61,820 nucleotides of DNA, taken from Bacillota bacterium. GTDB lineage: Bacteria > Bacillota > Limnochordia > DTU087. Under the pieces are notes generated by a model, which saw nothing but the letters and a program-made list of their open reading frames with translations, did no database searches and was not told the origin of the DNA. Shown piece after piece: positions 45,132 to 54,623 of the stretch (position 1 is its first letter; each line of letters opens with the position of its first letter). Location of the stretch: assembly GCA_012798695.1 (NCBI GenBank), contig JAAZMR010000116.1:1-61820 (forward strand). Reading direction: 5' to 3'. The translations under genes were made by a program, and so were the position numbers.

Positions 45132-46316
45132 CTACTCTTCCCCACAGATAATTAACTCGGTTCTTTCCAAGGCCTCCTGAATCAAGGCCTCTACCGGCAA
45201 TTTGGCTTCCGCATTTTCAACCTCAGACAGTTCTGGATATATTTCAGGATGCCGAGGCACAAAAATGGTACAGCAGTCTTCATAGGGCTGTATCGATAGT
45301 TTATAAGTCCCGATCTCCTGAGCCAATTCCACAATCTCCATTTTATCTGCACCAATCAAGGGCCGAAATACCGGCAGCTCCACCACCGCGTTAGTCACCA
45401 GAATGCTTTCCATGGTCTGGCTGGCTACCTGTCCAAGACTTTCTCCTGTAATCAGAGCCCCCGCTCCTTCTCGGCGAGCTATGGCTTCCGCTAGCCTGAG
45501 CATCATGCGACGCATAATGGTGATCATCAATCTGCCGGGGCAGTGTTGATTAATGGCTTTTTGGATCTCAGTGAAATGCACCACATGTACTGGAATCGGT
45601 CCCCCGTAAGTAGATAATACCCGGGCTAGCTCCAAAACCTTTTCCTTTGATCTCTCACTGGTAAAAGGGTAGCTGTGGAAGTGTACAGCGATGGGACGAA
45701 CTCCCCGCTTCATCATCCGATACCCTGCCACCGGGCTATCTATGCCTCCGGAAAGCAGTAATACCCCTTTACCGCTCACCCCCACCGGCAGCCCCCCGGG
45801 GCCGGGAATTCTCTCAGTATATACATAGCTGTACTGGTCGCGGATCTCAACTTGTACAGTTAGCTGCGGCTGATGGACATCCACCGCCAGCTGGGGAAAC
45901 TCCTGGAGCAGTACAGCACCCAGGTTGCTGCTCATCACCGGAGAGGTGATGGGAAATCCCTTGTTGGCTCGCCGAGTATCGACCTTGAAGGTCAATCTGC
46001 CCCCATCAGGCTGCTCTTGGCGAAGGCCGGCTGCCATGACCTCTATGGCTGCCTTTTCGATAGCTTGCGGATCCAATGGCACCCGCACTACCGGGCTAAA
46101 GGATGAGATGCCAAAGACCCGTTGTAGTCGCTTAACTACAGCTTCCAGATCCGCTTTTAATGGTACATAGAGGCGAGCATGGGCCCGCTCTACTTCCTCG
46201 ATCCCGAGCCCCTTGAGAGCTGATTGGATATTGGCCTGTAGGCGCTGCTCAAATACATGTCGATTTTTGCCTTTAGTGCCGATCTCACCATACCTGATGA
46301 GCAATAATTCATACAT
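45132..46316 (-). CDS. thiI: tRNA 4-thiouridine sulfurtransferase ThiI
   Basis: ThiI adenylates U8 of tRNA and transfers sulfur to make 4-thiouridine; it can also serve thiazole synthesis. The N-terminal ferredoxin-like and THUMP domains (LLIRYGEIGTKGKNRHVFEQRL, then about 55-165) precede the PP-loop SGGIDSPVAGYRMMKRG (from about residue 183). It has 394 residues and no C-terminal rhodanese domain, so sulfur must be delivered through a partner, as in Bacillus. The next gene upstream on the strand is a cysteine desulfurase, 14 bases away, the expected partner. Confidence 0.95.
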   Translation of the reverse strand: MYELLLIRYGEIGTKGKNRHVFEQRLQANIQSALKGLGIEEVERAHARLYVPLKADLEAVVKRLQRVFGISSFSPVVRVPLDPQAIEKAAIEVMAAGLRQEQPDGGRLTFKVDTRRANKGFPITSPVMSSNLGAVLLQEFPQLAVDVHQPQLTVQVEIRDQYSYVYTERIPGPGGLPVGVSGKGVLLLSGGIDSPVAGYRMMKRGVRPIAVHFHSYPFTSERSKEKVLELARVLSTYGGPIPVHVVHFTEIQKAINQHCPGRLMITIMRRMMLRLAEAIARREGAGALITGESLGQVASQTMESILVTNAVVELPVFRPLIGADKMEIVELAQEIGTYKLSIQPYEDCCTIFVPRHPEIYPELSEVENAEAKLPVEALIQEALERTELIICGEE

Positions 46317-46330
46317 ATTGTTGCCTCCTG

Positions 46331-47482
46331 CTAATACCGTTGAAACCGCCGTAGCTCTGCCACCGTTCTCTTGATCAATTCCACAGCCATTTGTACTTCG
46401 TCTTCAGTATTATCTGGTCCGAAGCTAATTCGGATACTGCCTGCGGCCACCAGCGGATCTACCTGCATAGCTGCCAGTACGTGACTGTGGGGCTCTCGCT
46501 TGGAGGAACAAGCCGAGCCAGTGGAGACAAATAACCCCTCTCCAGCCAGAGCATGGACCAATACCTCACCTTTGACACCGGGAAATCCCACATTCACAAT
46601 ATGGGGTGCATTAACTAAGGGCTCGCCATGAATGTCAACATCGGGGATTGGCAGCAATAGATCCAGCAGGCATTTTTGCAGGTGCTGCCAGTTCTTTACC
46701 CGCTCGGGCATTTGTTCCATGGCCAAGGCAACTGCCCGGCCGAAACCTGCGATACCGGGCACGTTTTCCGTACCAGAGCGCAGACCCTCTTCCTGCCCAC
46801 CTCCGGTCATTTGGCTGGCCAACCGCACTCCTTTTCGGCAGTAAAGGCTTCCTATCCCTTTGGGACCGGACAATTTGTGCCCACTAGCTGTCAACAGATC
46901 CACTCCCCAGTCGCTGACACGGCAGGGGATTTTGCCTAGGGCTTGGACCGCATCGGTATGGAAGTAGATTTCCGGATCTCGTGCCTTGACCAGCCGCACC
47001 ATTTCCGCCACCGGCTGTATGGTTCCGATCTCGTTATTGACGGCCATCACAGTCACTAAAACCGTATCATTGCGCAAAGCTTCACCTACAGCCTCAGGCC
47101 AAACACGACCCTTTTCATCAGGGGGAACTAACGTGTATTCGCACAGACCGGCCTGTTCAAGGTGTTTGAGTGTATCCAAAATAGCAGCATGTTCTATGGC
47201 TGATGCCACGATGTGCTTCCCCTTGCGGTTCTTCGTCTGAAGAACACCTCGGATGGCCAGATTGTCTGATTCAGTGCCTCCCGAGGTGAAATACACTTCA
47301 TCTTCATCACAGCCCAAAGCCGTGGCTAAGGCTGCTCTTGCGTGGCGCACCAAGCGTTCTGCTTCCAGCCCCAAAAGATGTGGTGAAGAAGGATTGCCGA
47401 AATTCTCCAGCATTGCCGCCTGCACCACACGAGCCACTGCCGGATGCACACGGGTGGTAGCCGCATTATCGAAATAAATCAT
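46331..47482 (-). CDS. Cysteine desulfurase (NifS/IscS class, NifZ-type partner of ThiI)
   Basis: A PLP enzyme that takes sulfur from cysteine as a persulfide. IYFDNAATTRVHPAV at the start, TSGGTESDNLAIRG, the PLP lysine in SGHKLSGPKGIGSLY and the active-site cysteine in STGSACSSKREPHSHVL are visible. The long flexible cysteine loop fits class I desulfurases. The length of 383 residues is normal. It is placed directly before thiI with a 14-base gap, the nifZ-thiI arrangement of Bacillota, so tRNA thiolation is the likely main role. Confidence 0.94.
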   Translation of the reverse strand: MIYFDNAATTRVHPAVARVVQAAMLENFGNPSSPHLLGLEAERLVRHARAALATALGCDEDEVYFTSGGTESDNLAIRGVLQTKNRKGKHIVASAIEHAAILDTLKHLEQAGLCEYTLVPPDEKGRVWPEAVGEALRNDTVLVTVMAVNNEIGTIQPVAEMVRLVKARDPEIYFHTDAVQALGKIPCRVSDWGVDLLTASGHKLSGPKGIGSLYCRKGVRLASQMTGGGQEEGLRSGTENVPGIAGFGRAVALAMEQMPERVKNWQHLQKCLLDLLLPIPDVDIHGEPLVNAPHIVNVGFPGVKGEVLVHALAGEGLFVSTGSACSSKREPHSHVLAAMQVDPLVAAGSIRISFGPDNTEDEVQMAVELIKRTVAELRRFQRY

Positions 47483-47521
47483 CTTAGGTATGCCCTACCT
47501 TCCCGGCCATAGTCCCAGTAA

Positions 47522-48706
47522 TCATAGTTCAATCCGTTTGGCTCCATCATCTGCTTCACAAACATAGAACTCAGGGTTGAGTCCAGTCTTGCCGGCATAA
47601 ACCTGCTTGACGTGAGCTGTGAAGTGATCAACCACATCTGCCTTGACCAAGTTAACTGTACATCCACCAAACCCTGCTCCCGTCATCCTCGCCCCATATG
47701 TACCAGGCACTCCCCAAGCCGCTTCTGTCATGATATCCAGCTCTTCACAGCTTACCTCATACAGATCTCTCAGGCTTTCGTGTGATGCCTTCATCAAGCG
47801 GCCAAATTCCTCAATATCATTAGCTTTGAGAGCCTTGATACTATCTAGAACCCTCTGATTCTCGGTAATCACATGTTCACATCGTTTGGCCACCACAGTA
47901 GGCAGCTTATCTTTATGTTCTGCAAAATCCGCCAGACTAACATCTCGCAGAGCGGTCACTTGCGGCAGGTATTTCTGCAAGATCTCGACTCCCGCTTCAC
48001 ACTGGCTGCGGCGCTCATTATAGGCGGAGTCCACTAGGCCCCGTTTTACCATGGTATTGGCAATCACTATCTTATACTCATTTGTAGGCGGCAGTGGTAC
48101 CAACTCATATTCCAAAGAGCGGCAATCCAAAAAAAGGGCATGGCCTTTTCTGCCCAAGCCGGAAATGAACTGATCCATGATGCCGCAATTCACCCCAACA
48201 AAGGTATTCTCCGCCTGCTGAGCTAGTTTGACGAGTTCCACCATGTCTATCTGAAACTGCCCGATCACCTTGGCCATGAGGCCGCTGGCCATCTCCAGGG
48301 CTGCTGATGAAGACATCCCCGCCGCCAAAGGTACATCGCCACTAAAAGCAGCATTCATACCTCGCACCGGCAACCCACGCTCCTGCAACTCCAGGAGCAC
48401 ACCACGGATATAATTGCTCCATGAAGCCTGAGTATCTCTCTCGATTCTCTCTAGGCTAAAGCTGGACTCCTCATCCATATCAATTGCATAAAGATGTACC
48501 TCGTCATCATTGCGAGGCCAAGCGGCCATGATAATCTCGCGGTCCACCGCCACTGGCAGCACAAAACCATCATTATAGTCTGTATGCTCTCCAATGAGAT
48601 TCACCCGTCCCGGCGCCTTGACGATCTCTACAGAGTGGTCGCCATCCCCGAAAACCTCTTGCAGCTGATCCCGCACCAACTCGGCTCTCTCCAGCATATT
48701 CACCAT
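47522..48706 (-). CDS. galK: Galactokinase
   Basis: A GHMP kinase that makes galactose 1-phosphate from galactose and ATP. The signature APGRVNLIGEHTDYNDGFVLP, the ATP loop PLAAGMSSSAALEMA and the C-terminal RMTGAGFGGCTVNLV are all present; the catalytic aspartate lies in CGIMDQFISGLG. The length of 394 residues is standard. GGGGAGGG lies six bases upstream of the ATG. It follows galT by about 100 bases; together with galE it completes the Leloir pathway. Confidence 0.97.
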   Translation of the reverse strand: MVNMLERAELVRDQLQEVFGDGDHSVEIVKAPGRVNLIGEHTDYNDGFVLPVAVDREIIMAAWPRNDDEVHLYAIDMDEESSFSLERIERDTQASWSNYIRGVLLELQERGLPVRGMNAAFSGDVPLAAGMSSSAALEMASGLMAKVIGQFQIDMVELVKLAQQAENTFVGVNCGIMDQFISGLGRKGHALFLDCRSLEYELVPLPPTNEYKIVIANTMVKRGLVDSAYNERRSQCEAGVEILQKYLPQVTALRDVSLADFAEHKDKLPTVVAKRCEHVITENQRVLDSIKALKANDIEEFGRLMKASHESLRDLYEVSCEELDIMTEAAWGVPGTYGARMTGAGFGGCTVNLVKADVVDHFTAHVKQVYAGKTGLNPEFYVCEADDGAKRIEL

Positions 48707-48810
48707 ACCATTCCCTCCCCAGTTACCATAGCTGTACTTAAAGATGGGCTGTGGCCTATTTCACCTGAGTCAAATGGCCTCACAGCTCCACTGGTTAGAT
48801 AGTATCTGCG

Positions 48811-49806
48811 CTAATCCTCGATCTCTTCGATAGCTTGGGGACCGGCTTCTCGCAGCTCAGCAGCTTTTACTTCAGGCGCAGAGTCATTGATAAAGGTACC
48901 TGCCCCCGACTCACAGCCTGCCAGGTATTTTAACTTATTGCTGCTGCGATGGGGTGGATAGAATTCAATCCTCAGGTGCCCTTCACCTTGGCAATCACCA
49001 CCGGTGGGGGCTTGGTGTATGGTCATCAGATATGGCAGTGAAAAACCGAACAAATGATCATATTTGACCATGACCAGCTTGAGGATTCGGGCCAAATCCC
49101 ACTCCCAATCACTATCTAGAGCCGCTAGTGAGCTCTTATGTTCCTTGGCGAAAATGTGCACCTCATAGGCATAACGAGCATAAAAGGGAATCGCGGCCAA
49201 GAAGTGCTTGCTCTCTGCCACCACCCGCCGACCATCTGCCTTTTCCCTAGCTGTGATATCACATACCAGGCAGTGCCCAGTTTTCTCCCGGTGTTTGGCT
49301 AATGCTCTAAGCTCCTGTTCTTGCACTGGTGGTATGAACGGGAAGGCATAGATCTGGCCATGGGGGTGATGCAGCGTGACACCCACTGCCTCACCTTTAT
49401 TTTCGAAAATCAGGACATATTGAATTTCCTCCCGGCTCCCCAGCTCTTGGTAGCGATCCTTCCAGACCCGAATCAAGTTGCGAATATGCCTCACCGGCTC
49501 CTGTGCCAGGGTACCTTCATGGCGAGGAGAGTAGAGGACCACCTCACACTCACCTTTAGCTAGATCCACTGGTGCAATGTCTGTTCCTACTACGTCTGGC
49601 TCCGGTGGCTGTGGCTGTAGAGAAGGGAACTTATTTTGAAATACTACGATCTCGTAATCAGCCGCCGGTACCTCTGTGGGAAATGCCCCTGGTCTGGTAG
49701 GACACAGAGGACAAAAATCCTTCGGTGGTTTGTACGTACGGTCCATCCGGTGAGTAGCCGTGATCACCCATTCCTGCCGCAAGGGGTGCCATCTCAATTC
49801 AGACAC
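48811..49806 (-). CDS. galT: Galactose-1-phosphate uridylyltransferase
   Basis: GalT exchanges UMP between UDP-glucose and galactose 1-phosphate through a histidine-bound intermediate. The zinc pair in CPLCP near residue 33, VGVTLHHPHGQIYAF with the nucleophile His-Pro-His, and the C-terminal HLRIEFYPPHRSSNKLKYLAGCE are class I GalT motifs. The length of 331 residues is normal. The ribosome site GGGGTG overlaps the stop of the small gene upstream, so the two are translationally linked. Confidence 0.96.
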   Translation of the reverse strand: MSELRWHPLRQEWVITATHRMDRTYKPPKDFCPLCPTRPGAFPTEVPAADYEIVVFQNKFPSLQPQPPEPDVVGTDIAPVDLAKGECEVVLYSPRHEGTLAQEPVRHIRNLIRVWKDRYQELGSREEIQYVLIFENKGEAVGVTLHHPHGQIYAFPFIPPVQEQELRALAKHREKTGHCLVCDITAREKADGRRVVAESKHFLAAIPFYARYAYEVHIFAKEHKSSLAALDSDWEWDLARILKLVMVKYDHLFGFSLPYLMTIHQAPTGGDCQGEGHLRIEFYPPHRSSNKLKYLAGCESGAGTFINDSAPEVKAAELREAGPQAIEEIED

Positions 49807-49809
49807 ATC

Positions 49810-50007
49810 TTACACCCCTTTCGCATCTTGCATACTTGTCTCTTGATTAGTAGAGCTTGTCCCACCGCAACAGCTGCTCGGGCAGGCATGCCTCCTGCAG
49901 ACTGTCGCATCATCCCCCACGCCGTCTTTTTCATCATCAAATCGGTAGTAAATCAGATAACGTCCATCATCTTTGGTGATCTGTTCTTTTTCCATGCCAT
50001 TTGGCAT
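49810..50007 (-). CDS. Small protein with Cys-rich tail in the gal operon
   Basis: A 65-residue protein I cannot name. The N-terminal half (EKEQITKDDGRYLIYYRFDDE) is a short acidic strand-forming segment, as in small uncharacterised Bacillota proteins; the C-terminal half has four cysteines in CRRHACPSSCCGG. Its stop lies three bases before galT and its end contains the galT ribosome site, which supports translation. AGAGGTGG lies next to the ATG at 50007. The first codons form a palindrome ATGCCA-AA-TGGCAT that could fold over the start. Confidence 0.6.
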   Translation of the reverse strand: MPNGMEKEQITKDDGRYLIYYRFDDEKDGVGDDATVCRRHACPSSCCGGTSSTNQETSMQDAKGV

Positions 50008-50122
50008 ACCACCTCTATCCTAGTGGCATGCACATTTTCTCCTCCTTCTCCAGATGCTTCTCCCATACAGCCCTAAGCTGTTCAACTACTAGCCAATATC
50101 ATCAATATACCTGAGAGGGTCT

Positions 50123-51112
50123 TCAGCTGCCGAAGCCTTGCGGGTGCTGCTTATGCCAATTCCAGGCAGTGCGCACGATGGTCTCTAGATCATCATACTG
50201 GGGCCGCCAGCCGAGTTCCTTGGTGATCCACTCTGAACTAGCCACCAGTACTGCCGGATCCCCGGCTCGCCTTTCTCCCTCCACTCGCGGCAGCGGCTTG
50301 CCCACTATCCTCTCCACCATATCGATGACCTCTCGCACACTAAACCCCTCACCATTGCCCAGGTTATAGACATTAGAGCCCGCTCCTTCGGCTAAGGCGT
50401 CCAAGGCCAACAGATGGGCTGCAGCCAGATCAGTGACATGGACATAATCTCTTATGCATGTGCCATCAGGGGTATCATAATCCGTACCGAAGATTGTCAC
50501 CTGTGCTCTCTGACCCAAGGCTACCTGGAGAACAATGGGTATCAGGTGGCTTTCCGGGCGGTGATCCTCCCCGATAGCACCACTAGGAGAGGCCCCGGCA
50601 GCATTGAAATACCGCAGTGAAATGTGCCGCAATCCATAAGCATGGTCATATCTGGCCATAGCCCTTTCGAAAAACAGCTTGCTCTCACCATAGGGATTGG
50701 TAGGAGTCTGGGGATGATCTTCTGTAATAGGAGTTCGTATTGGTTCACCATAGACTGCTGCTGTTGAAGAGAAGACTATATACTTGGCTTTGTTTCGTAC
50801 CATAGCATCCAGTAGATTCAGTCCATTAGTTACATTATTGCGGAAATACTTGTCTGGTCGTTGTACGGATTCACCCACCAGACTATCTGCAGCCATATGC
50901 ACCACTGCTTCGATACTGTGCTCAGTGAAGATTTTGTCCAAGAGCTTCTCATCAGCCAGGTCACCCTCTACGAACTCGCCCCCTAAGAGAGCATCTCGAT
51001 GCCCTTTCTGAAGATTATCTAAAACCACAACCCGGTGCTTACCTGTTTTGAGCAGCTCTTCTACCACATGGCTGCCCACATAACCAGCCCCACCCGTAAC
51101 CAGGATGTTCAC
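50123..51112 (-). CDS. galE: UDP-glucose 4-epimerase
   Basis: A short-chain dehydrogenase that interconverts UDP-galactose and UDP-glucose with bound NAD. The NAD loop TGGAGYVGSHVVEEL, FSSTAAVYGEP and the catalytic YGESK (Tyr and Lys), plus SLRYFNAAGA, are visible. The GTG at 51112 is chosen because the fold begins there and gives the usual 329 residues; an ATG at 51223 adds an unconserved basic tail and lacks a ribosome site. It is first in the galE-small gene-galT-galK order. Confidence 0.95.
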   Translation of the reverse strand: MNILVTGGAGYVGSHVVEELLKTGKHRVVVLDNLQKGHRDALLGGEFVEGDLADEKLLDKIFTEHSIEAVVHMAADSLVGESVQRPDKYFRNNVTNGLNLLDAMVRNKAKYIVFSSTAAVYGEPIRTPITEDHPQTPTNPYGESKLFFERAMARYDHAYGLRHISLRYFNAAGASPSGAIGEDHRPESHLIPIVLQVALGQRAQVTIFGTDYDTPDGTCIRDYVHVTDLAAAHLLALDALAEGAGSNVYNLGNGEGFSVREVIDMVERIVGKPLPRVEGERRAGDPAVLVASSEWITKELGWRPQYDDLETIVRTAWNWHKQHPQGFGS

Positions 51113-51287
51113 GCCTTGCGGCCTATCCCACCCAGCCCATTTTTGACCAAGCAGGATACGCCTTCTCTCCTCTCTCCATGTGATCAGAACCCTTGAATAT
51201 TCCGGTCTATAGTCGCTCTCCATGCACTATCAATGATACCCATACTTGGCAGATTTATCAACAACCGGCAAGACTATATCACCTCTC

Positions 51288-51316
51288 TAGACTTTCCCTC
51301 AGTGTTGCCCTACAAT
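51288..51316 (+). promoter_or_regulatory. Candidate promoter of the DUF523-HD-dehydrogenase genes
   Basis: TAGACT (51288-51293) and TACAAT (51311-51316) are 17 bases apart, about 45 bases before the DUF523 start and divergent from galE. Confidence 0.5.
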
Positions 51317-51366
51317 AAAGACAAGGGGCAAAGATAGTATCTGCAACCTAAAAGGTGGTTGTTGTT

Positions 51367-51867
51367 GTGAAGCCTTTATATTTGGTCAGTGCTTGCCTTG
51401 CAGGGGCCCGCACGCGTTTTGACGGCACGGCTCGCCCAGACCCGCAGATCGTCCAACTTGTGCGGGAGGGACGAGCTATTCCTATATGCCCCGAACAGCT
51501 TGGGGGTCTTGCTACACCTCGGCCGGCATCGGAAATCCTGAGTGGTGATGGCAGTGATGTAGTTGAGGGCAGAGCCCGGGTGATTACTTCGGAAGGGCAG
51601 GATGTGACTACTGCTTATCTGGTGGGAGCCCGAGAGACTCTGCGTTTGGCCGAGGACTGGCAGGTAGCAGCAGCTATTCTCAAAGCCCGCAGCCCCTCCT
51701 GTGGCAGCTTTGAGATTTATGATGGTAGTTTTCAGGGTCGACTGCGTCCCGGACTAGGTGTGACAGCAGTCTTGCTGAAACAGGCAGGATTGGCCGTGTT
51801 TTGCGAGAAAACTTGGAGGGATATTCAGGCTGCGACCCATATGGATGAAGGAGAGGCCAGACTATGA
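51367..51867 (+). CDS. DUF523 family protein
   Basis: A 166-residue cytoplasmic protein of a widely conserved family of unknown function. The family pattern is clear: LVSACLAGARTRFDG, PICPEQLGGLATPRPASEI, ARVITSEGQDVT and AAILKARSPSCGSFEIYDGSF. The cysteine positions in SACL and PSCGS are those of the family and might bind a metal or cluster. GTG at 51367 is chosen with AAAGGTGG eight bases upstream. It overlaps the HD-domain gene by four bases, so the two are coupled. Confidence 0.9.
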   Translation: MKPLYLVSACLAGARTRFDGTARPDPQIVQLVREGRAIPICPEQLGGLATPRPASEILSGDGSDVVEGRARVITSEGQDVTTAYLVGARETLRLAEDWQVAAAILKARSPSCGSFEIYDGSFQGRLRPGLGVTAVLLKQAGLAVFCEKTWRDIQAATHMDEGEARL

Positions 51868-52553
51868 TTACGATTGAGGATATACGCAATAACCCGAATT
51901 TCCGCCTAATGATCAAAAGAGCCCATGATTACTTGACCGAACGTGGTTATACAGAGCATGGGTTTCGGCATGTCAATTTCGTATCGCGGACCACAGCCAG
52001 GATTTTGGCCGAACTAGGTTATGACAAGCGTACAGTGGAGCTGGGGGCCATCGCCGGATATCTCCATGATATCGGCAATATGTTTAACCGCAAGTACCAT
52101 GGCATCTCCGGAGCCAATATCGTATATACCGAACTGAGACAGCTGGGTATGCCTCTGGATGAAATCTGTGACATCACTATGGCTATCGCCAACCATGAGG
52201 AGGAAATCGGTCAGCCTATCAGCCCCATTACTGCAGCCCTCATTATAGCTGATAAAAGTGATGCCCATCGCACCCGGGTCCATCGTCGCAATTCCAGTGA
52301 TATTCATGACCGCGTCAATCTAGCGATCCTCGACTCCAGAGTTGAGATCAACAGAAGGAATCGCAGTATCACATTGTTCATCGATTTTGATCAAAACAGC
52401 TGTGAGATCATGGACTATTTCGCTATCTATCTCAAGCGCATGACGATGTGCAAAGCCGCCGCTGCCCATCTAGGCTGTGAGTTCCATTTATTGATTAACA
52501 ACCTTGAGTTGTTGGGAATGATGGAGCAAAGACAGGCGGCGGGACAAAACTAG
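51864..52553 (+). CDS. HD-domain phosphohydrolase
   Basis: A 229-residue HD-superfamily protein. The metal-binding pattern is visible: HGFRHVNFV (histidine), AGYLHDIGNMF (HD), an IANHEEEI histidine and ADKSDA (aspartate). HD enzymes hydrolyse nucleotides or phosphate esters; the substrate is unknown. The C-terminal part (about 150-229) is not recognised. It starts in the end of the DUF523 gene (ATGA overlap) and is followed 31 bases later by a zinc dehydrogenase. Confidence 0.88.
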   Translation: MITIEDIRNNPNFRLMIKRAHDYLTERGYTEHGFRHVNFVSRTTARILAELGYDKRTVELGAIAGYLHDIGNMFNRKYHGISGANIVYTELRQLGMPLDEICDITMAIANHEEEIGQPISPITAALIIADKSDAHRTRVHRRNSSDIHDRVNLAILDSRVEINRRNRSITLFIDFDQNSCEIMDYFAIYLKRMTMCKAAAAHLGCEFHLLINNLELLGMMEQRQAAGQN

Positions 52554-52584
52554 GTAGGAAAGGAACAGAAAAGGGGGAAGAGCT

Positions 52585-53610
52585 GTGCGCCGTTACAACC
52601 TGATTCAACCTCAGAAATTAGTCGTAGAAGAAGTGCCCACTCCTCAACCGGGGCCAGATGAAGTGCTAATCGCCGTCAAGAGTGTCGGAATCTGTGGCTC
52701 TGATATCCATGCCTACTATGGCCAACACCCATACATTTCATGCCCCATCGTCCCTGGTCATGAATTTGCAGGAATAGTCACCCAGGTGGGGGATGGTGTT
52801 GACGAAGCTTGGTTGGGAAAGCGGGTCACTGCTTTGCCATCCTTAGTTTGTGGGCAATGCCACAACTGTCGAACAGATAGGTTCAACATCTGCCAGGAGC
52901 TCAAGGTCATAGGCTGCCAAAGTGATGGCGCCTTGGCCGAATTCGTCAAAGCTCCCGCAGATAAGCTGCTCACCTTGCCGGAGGCTATGTCCTGGGAAGA
53001 GGCAACCCTAATCGAGCCATTAGCTGTAGCCGTTCATGCCGTGCGGATGGCCGGTGATGTTGTTGGGCAGCGAGTAGTCGTTTACGGTGGCGGTACCATC
53101 GGTCTATCGGTCATGCAGGTAGCCAAAGCGTATGGAGCTAGGGAAGTAATCTTGAGTGAGCCCGATCCTTTCCGGCGTGATCTGGCCCAGAAACTCGGAG
53201 CAGATTATGTCATAGACCCCACATCCATTCAGCCGGTGAAATGGCTGGAAAATAAGTTTGGGGCTGAGGGTGTAGACCTCTCCTTTGAGTGTGTAGGGAT
53301 TGAGGCTACCGTCCACCAGGCTATTGCATCCAATCGCAAGGGCACGACCATCGTGATTGTCGGTGTCTACAGCAAACCCGTCATGGTAGATATGGGCTTG
53401 GTGCAAGATCGGGAGCTGAGGCTTCTGGGTACACTCATGTATACCATGACTGATTTCTCTGAAGCCATGCACCTGCTGGATCAAGGCAAAGTACAAGGGC
53501 TGCCCTTGGTCACTCACCGCCTGACCTTTGATGATGCTGCCCGAGCTTTTGAGGTAATCGAGCAACAAAAAGGCAGCTGTGTTAAAGTCCTGATCAAAGC
53601 TAACGAATAA
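52585..53610 (+). CDS. Zinc-dependent medium-chain alcohol/polyol dehydrogenase
   Basis: A GroES-like plus Rossmann MDR dehydrogenase of 341 residues. The catalytic zinc site is in VGICGSDIHAYYG and PGHEFAGIV; the structural zinc cysteines are C-x2-C-x2-C-x7-C in CGQCHNCRTDRFNIC; the NAD loop reads VVYGGGTIGLSVMQVA. Close relatives are sorbitol, threonine and other polyol or galactitol dehydrogenases; substrate cannot be named. GTG start with GGGGGAAG four bases upstream. Last gene of the plus-strand run; it converges on the peptide importer genes. Confidence 0.92.
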   Translation: MRRYNLIQPQKLVVEEVPTPQPGPDEVLIAVKSVGICGSDIHAYYGQHPYISCPIVPGHEFAGIVTQVGDGVDEAWLGKRVTALPSLVCGQCHNCRTDRFNICQELKVIGCQSDGALAEFVKAPADKLLTLPEAMSWEEATLIEPLAVAVHAVRMAGDVVGQRVVVYGGGTIGLSVMQVAKAYGAREVILSEPDPFRRDLAQKLGADYVIDPTSIQPVKWLENKFGAEGVDLSFECVGIEATVHQAIASNRKGTTIVIVGVYSKPVMVDMGLVQDRELRLLGTLMYTMTDFSEAMHLLDQGKVQGLPLVTHRLTFDDAARAFEVIEQQKGSCVKVLIKANE

Positions 53611-53659
53611 CGTATGTGTATGGAACATGCCCCATCTTGACTATTGAGGGATCGGCGAT

Positions 53660-54550
53660 CTACCGCATCTGGGGATCGAGCCGGTCCCTAATTCCATCAC
53701 CAATTAGGTTGAGGGCTGTAACTGTGGTAAAAATCGCCAAGCCTGGTGCCAGAACCAACCACAATGCCCTACCCATATAAGGTTGAGCTTCCTTGAGCAT
53801 GCGTCCCCAACTCGCATCGGGTGGCTGGATACCTAACCCCAAATAACTTAAAGACGCCTCTGTCAATATCGCAGTGGAAAACGTAATCGTGGCCTGTACT
53901 ATGATCGGCCCAATGCTATTGGGCAAAACATGCCGCCTGATAGTGTGCCAGTGCCGGGCCCCCAAAGCATGAGCAGCTTCTACATAAAGGGCCGTGCGGC
54001 CGGTAAGAAATACTCCCCGGGTGATGCGGGCAAACAACGGCAGATTAGCAAGCCCTATAGCCAAGATAGTATTGGCTATACCAGGGCCTAAGACTGAAAC
54101 CAGCATAATGGCTAAAAGGATGCCGGGAAAGGCCATCAACCCATCCATGAGCCGCATAATCACTTCATCCCACCAACCGCCCTTGTAGCCGGCCCACGCA
54201 CCTAATGTCACCCCGAGCAATGCCGCGCATAGGGTGCTTCCTACTCCTACCCGTAATGCCATCCGGCTGCCATAGGCTATTCTACCCAAAACATCCCGGC
54301 CAAAATGATCTGTCCCCAACCAGTGTGCACTACTCGGTGGAGCCAGTCGAGCGCGAATATCCATAGCATTGGGAGCTGGAGTCAAACCCCACCAACTAGC
54401 CAGGGCCAGTATCAAAATAGCCAATAGCAGCATTACTCCCAACCAAATATTTATCCCTTTTCCCTGCAGTTGTGGTGAGCCCAATTGCCATGGACGTTCA
54501 CGTCCTCGCCCTTCCGCTGCCAACTGCTTTTCCCGCCATACTACGGCCAC
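53660..54550 (-). CDS. Oligopeptide-type ABC transporter permease (DppC/OppC)
   Basis: Inner-membrane channel subunit of a dipeptide, oligopeptide or nickel importer. An N-terminal helix (LGVMLLLAILILALASW), the HWLGTDHFGRDVLGRIAYGSRMAL motif of DppC, the EAA loop EAAHALGARHWHTIRRHVLPN and further helices are visible. The length of 296 residues is normal. GTG start with AGGAG nine bases upstream. It is the last of the three transporter genes and no ATPase gene follows. Confidence 0.93.
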   Translation of the reverse strand: MAVVWREKQLAAEGRGRERPWQLGSPQLQGKGINIWLGVMLLLAILILALASWWGLTPAPNAMDIRARLAPPSSAHWLGTDHFGRDVLGRIAYGSRMALRVGVGSTLCAALLGVTLGAWAGYKGGWWDEVIMRLMDGLMAFPGILLAIMLVSVLGPGIANTILAIGLANLPLFARITRGVFLTGRTALYVEAAHALGARHWHTIRRHVLPNSIGPIIVQATITFSTAILTEASLSYLGLGIQPPDASWGRMLKEAQPYMGRALWLVLAPGLAIFTTVTALNLIGDGIRDRLDPQMR

Positions 54551-54623
54551 AGCCCGATTCTCCTTCCCTGCTTACCCGATCGACCTTTGAGGCAAGGGGA
54601 TGCCATTATCTACTCAATCTCGT

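Noticed and set aside
44942-45145. 67-codon minus-strand frame in the hppA leader
   Set aside because: It begins inside thiI and upstream of the hppA promoter, has no ribosome site and no motif; the leader is better explained as untranslated.
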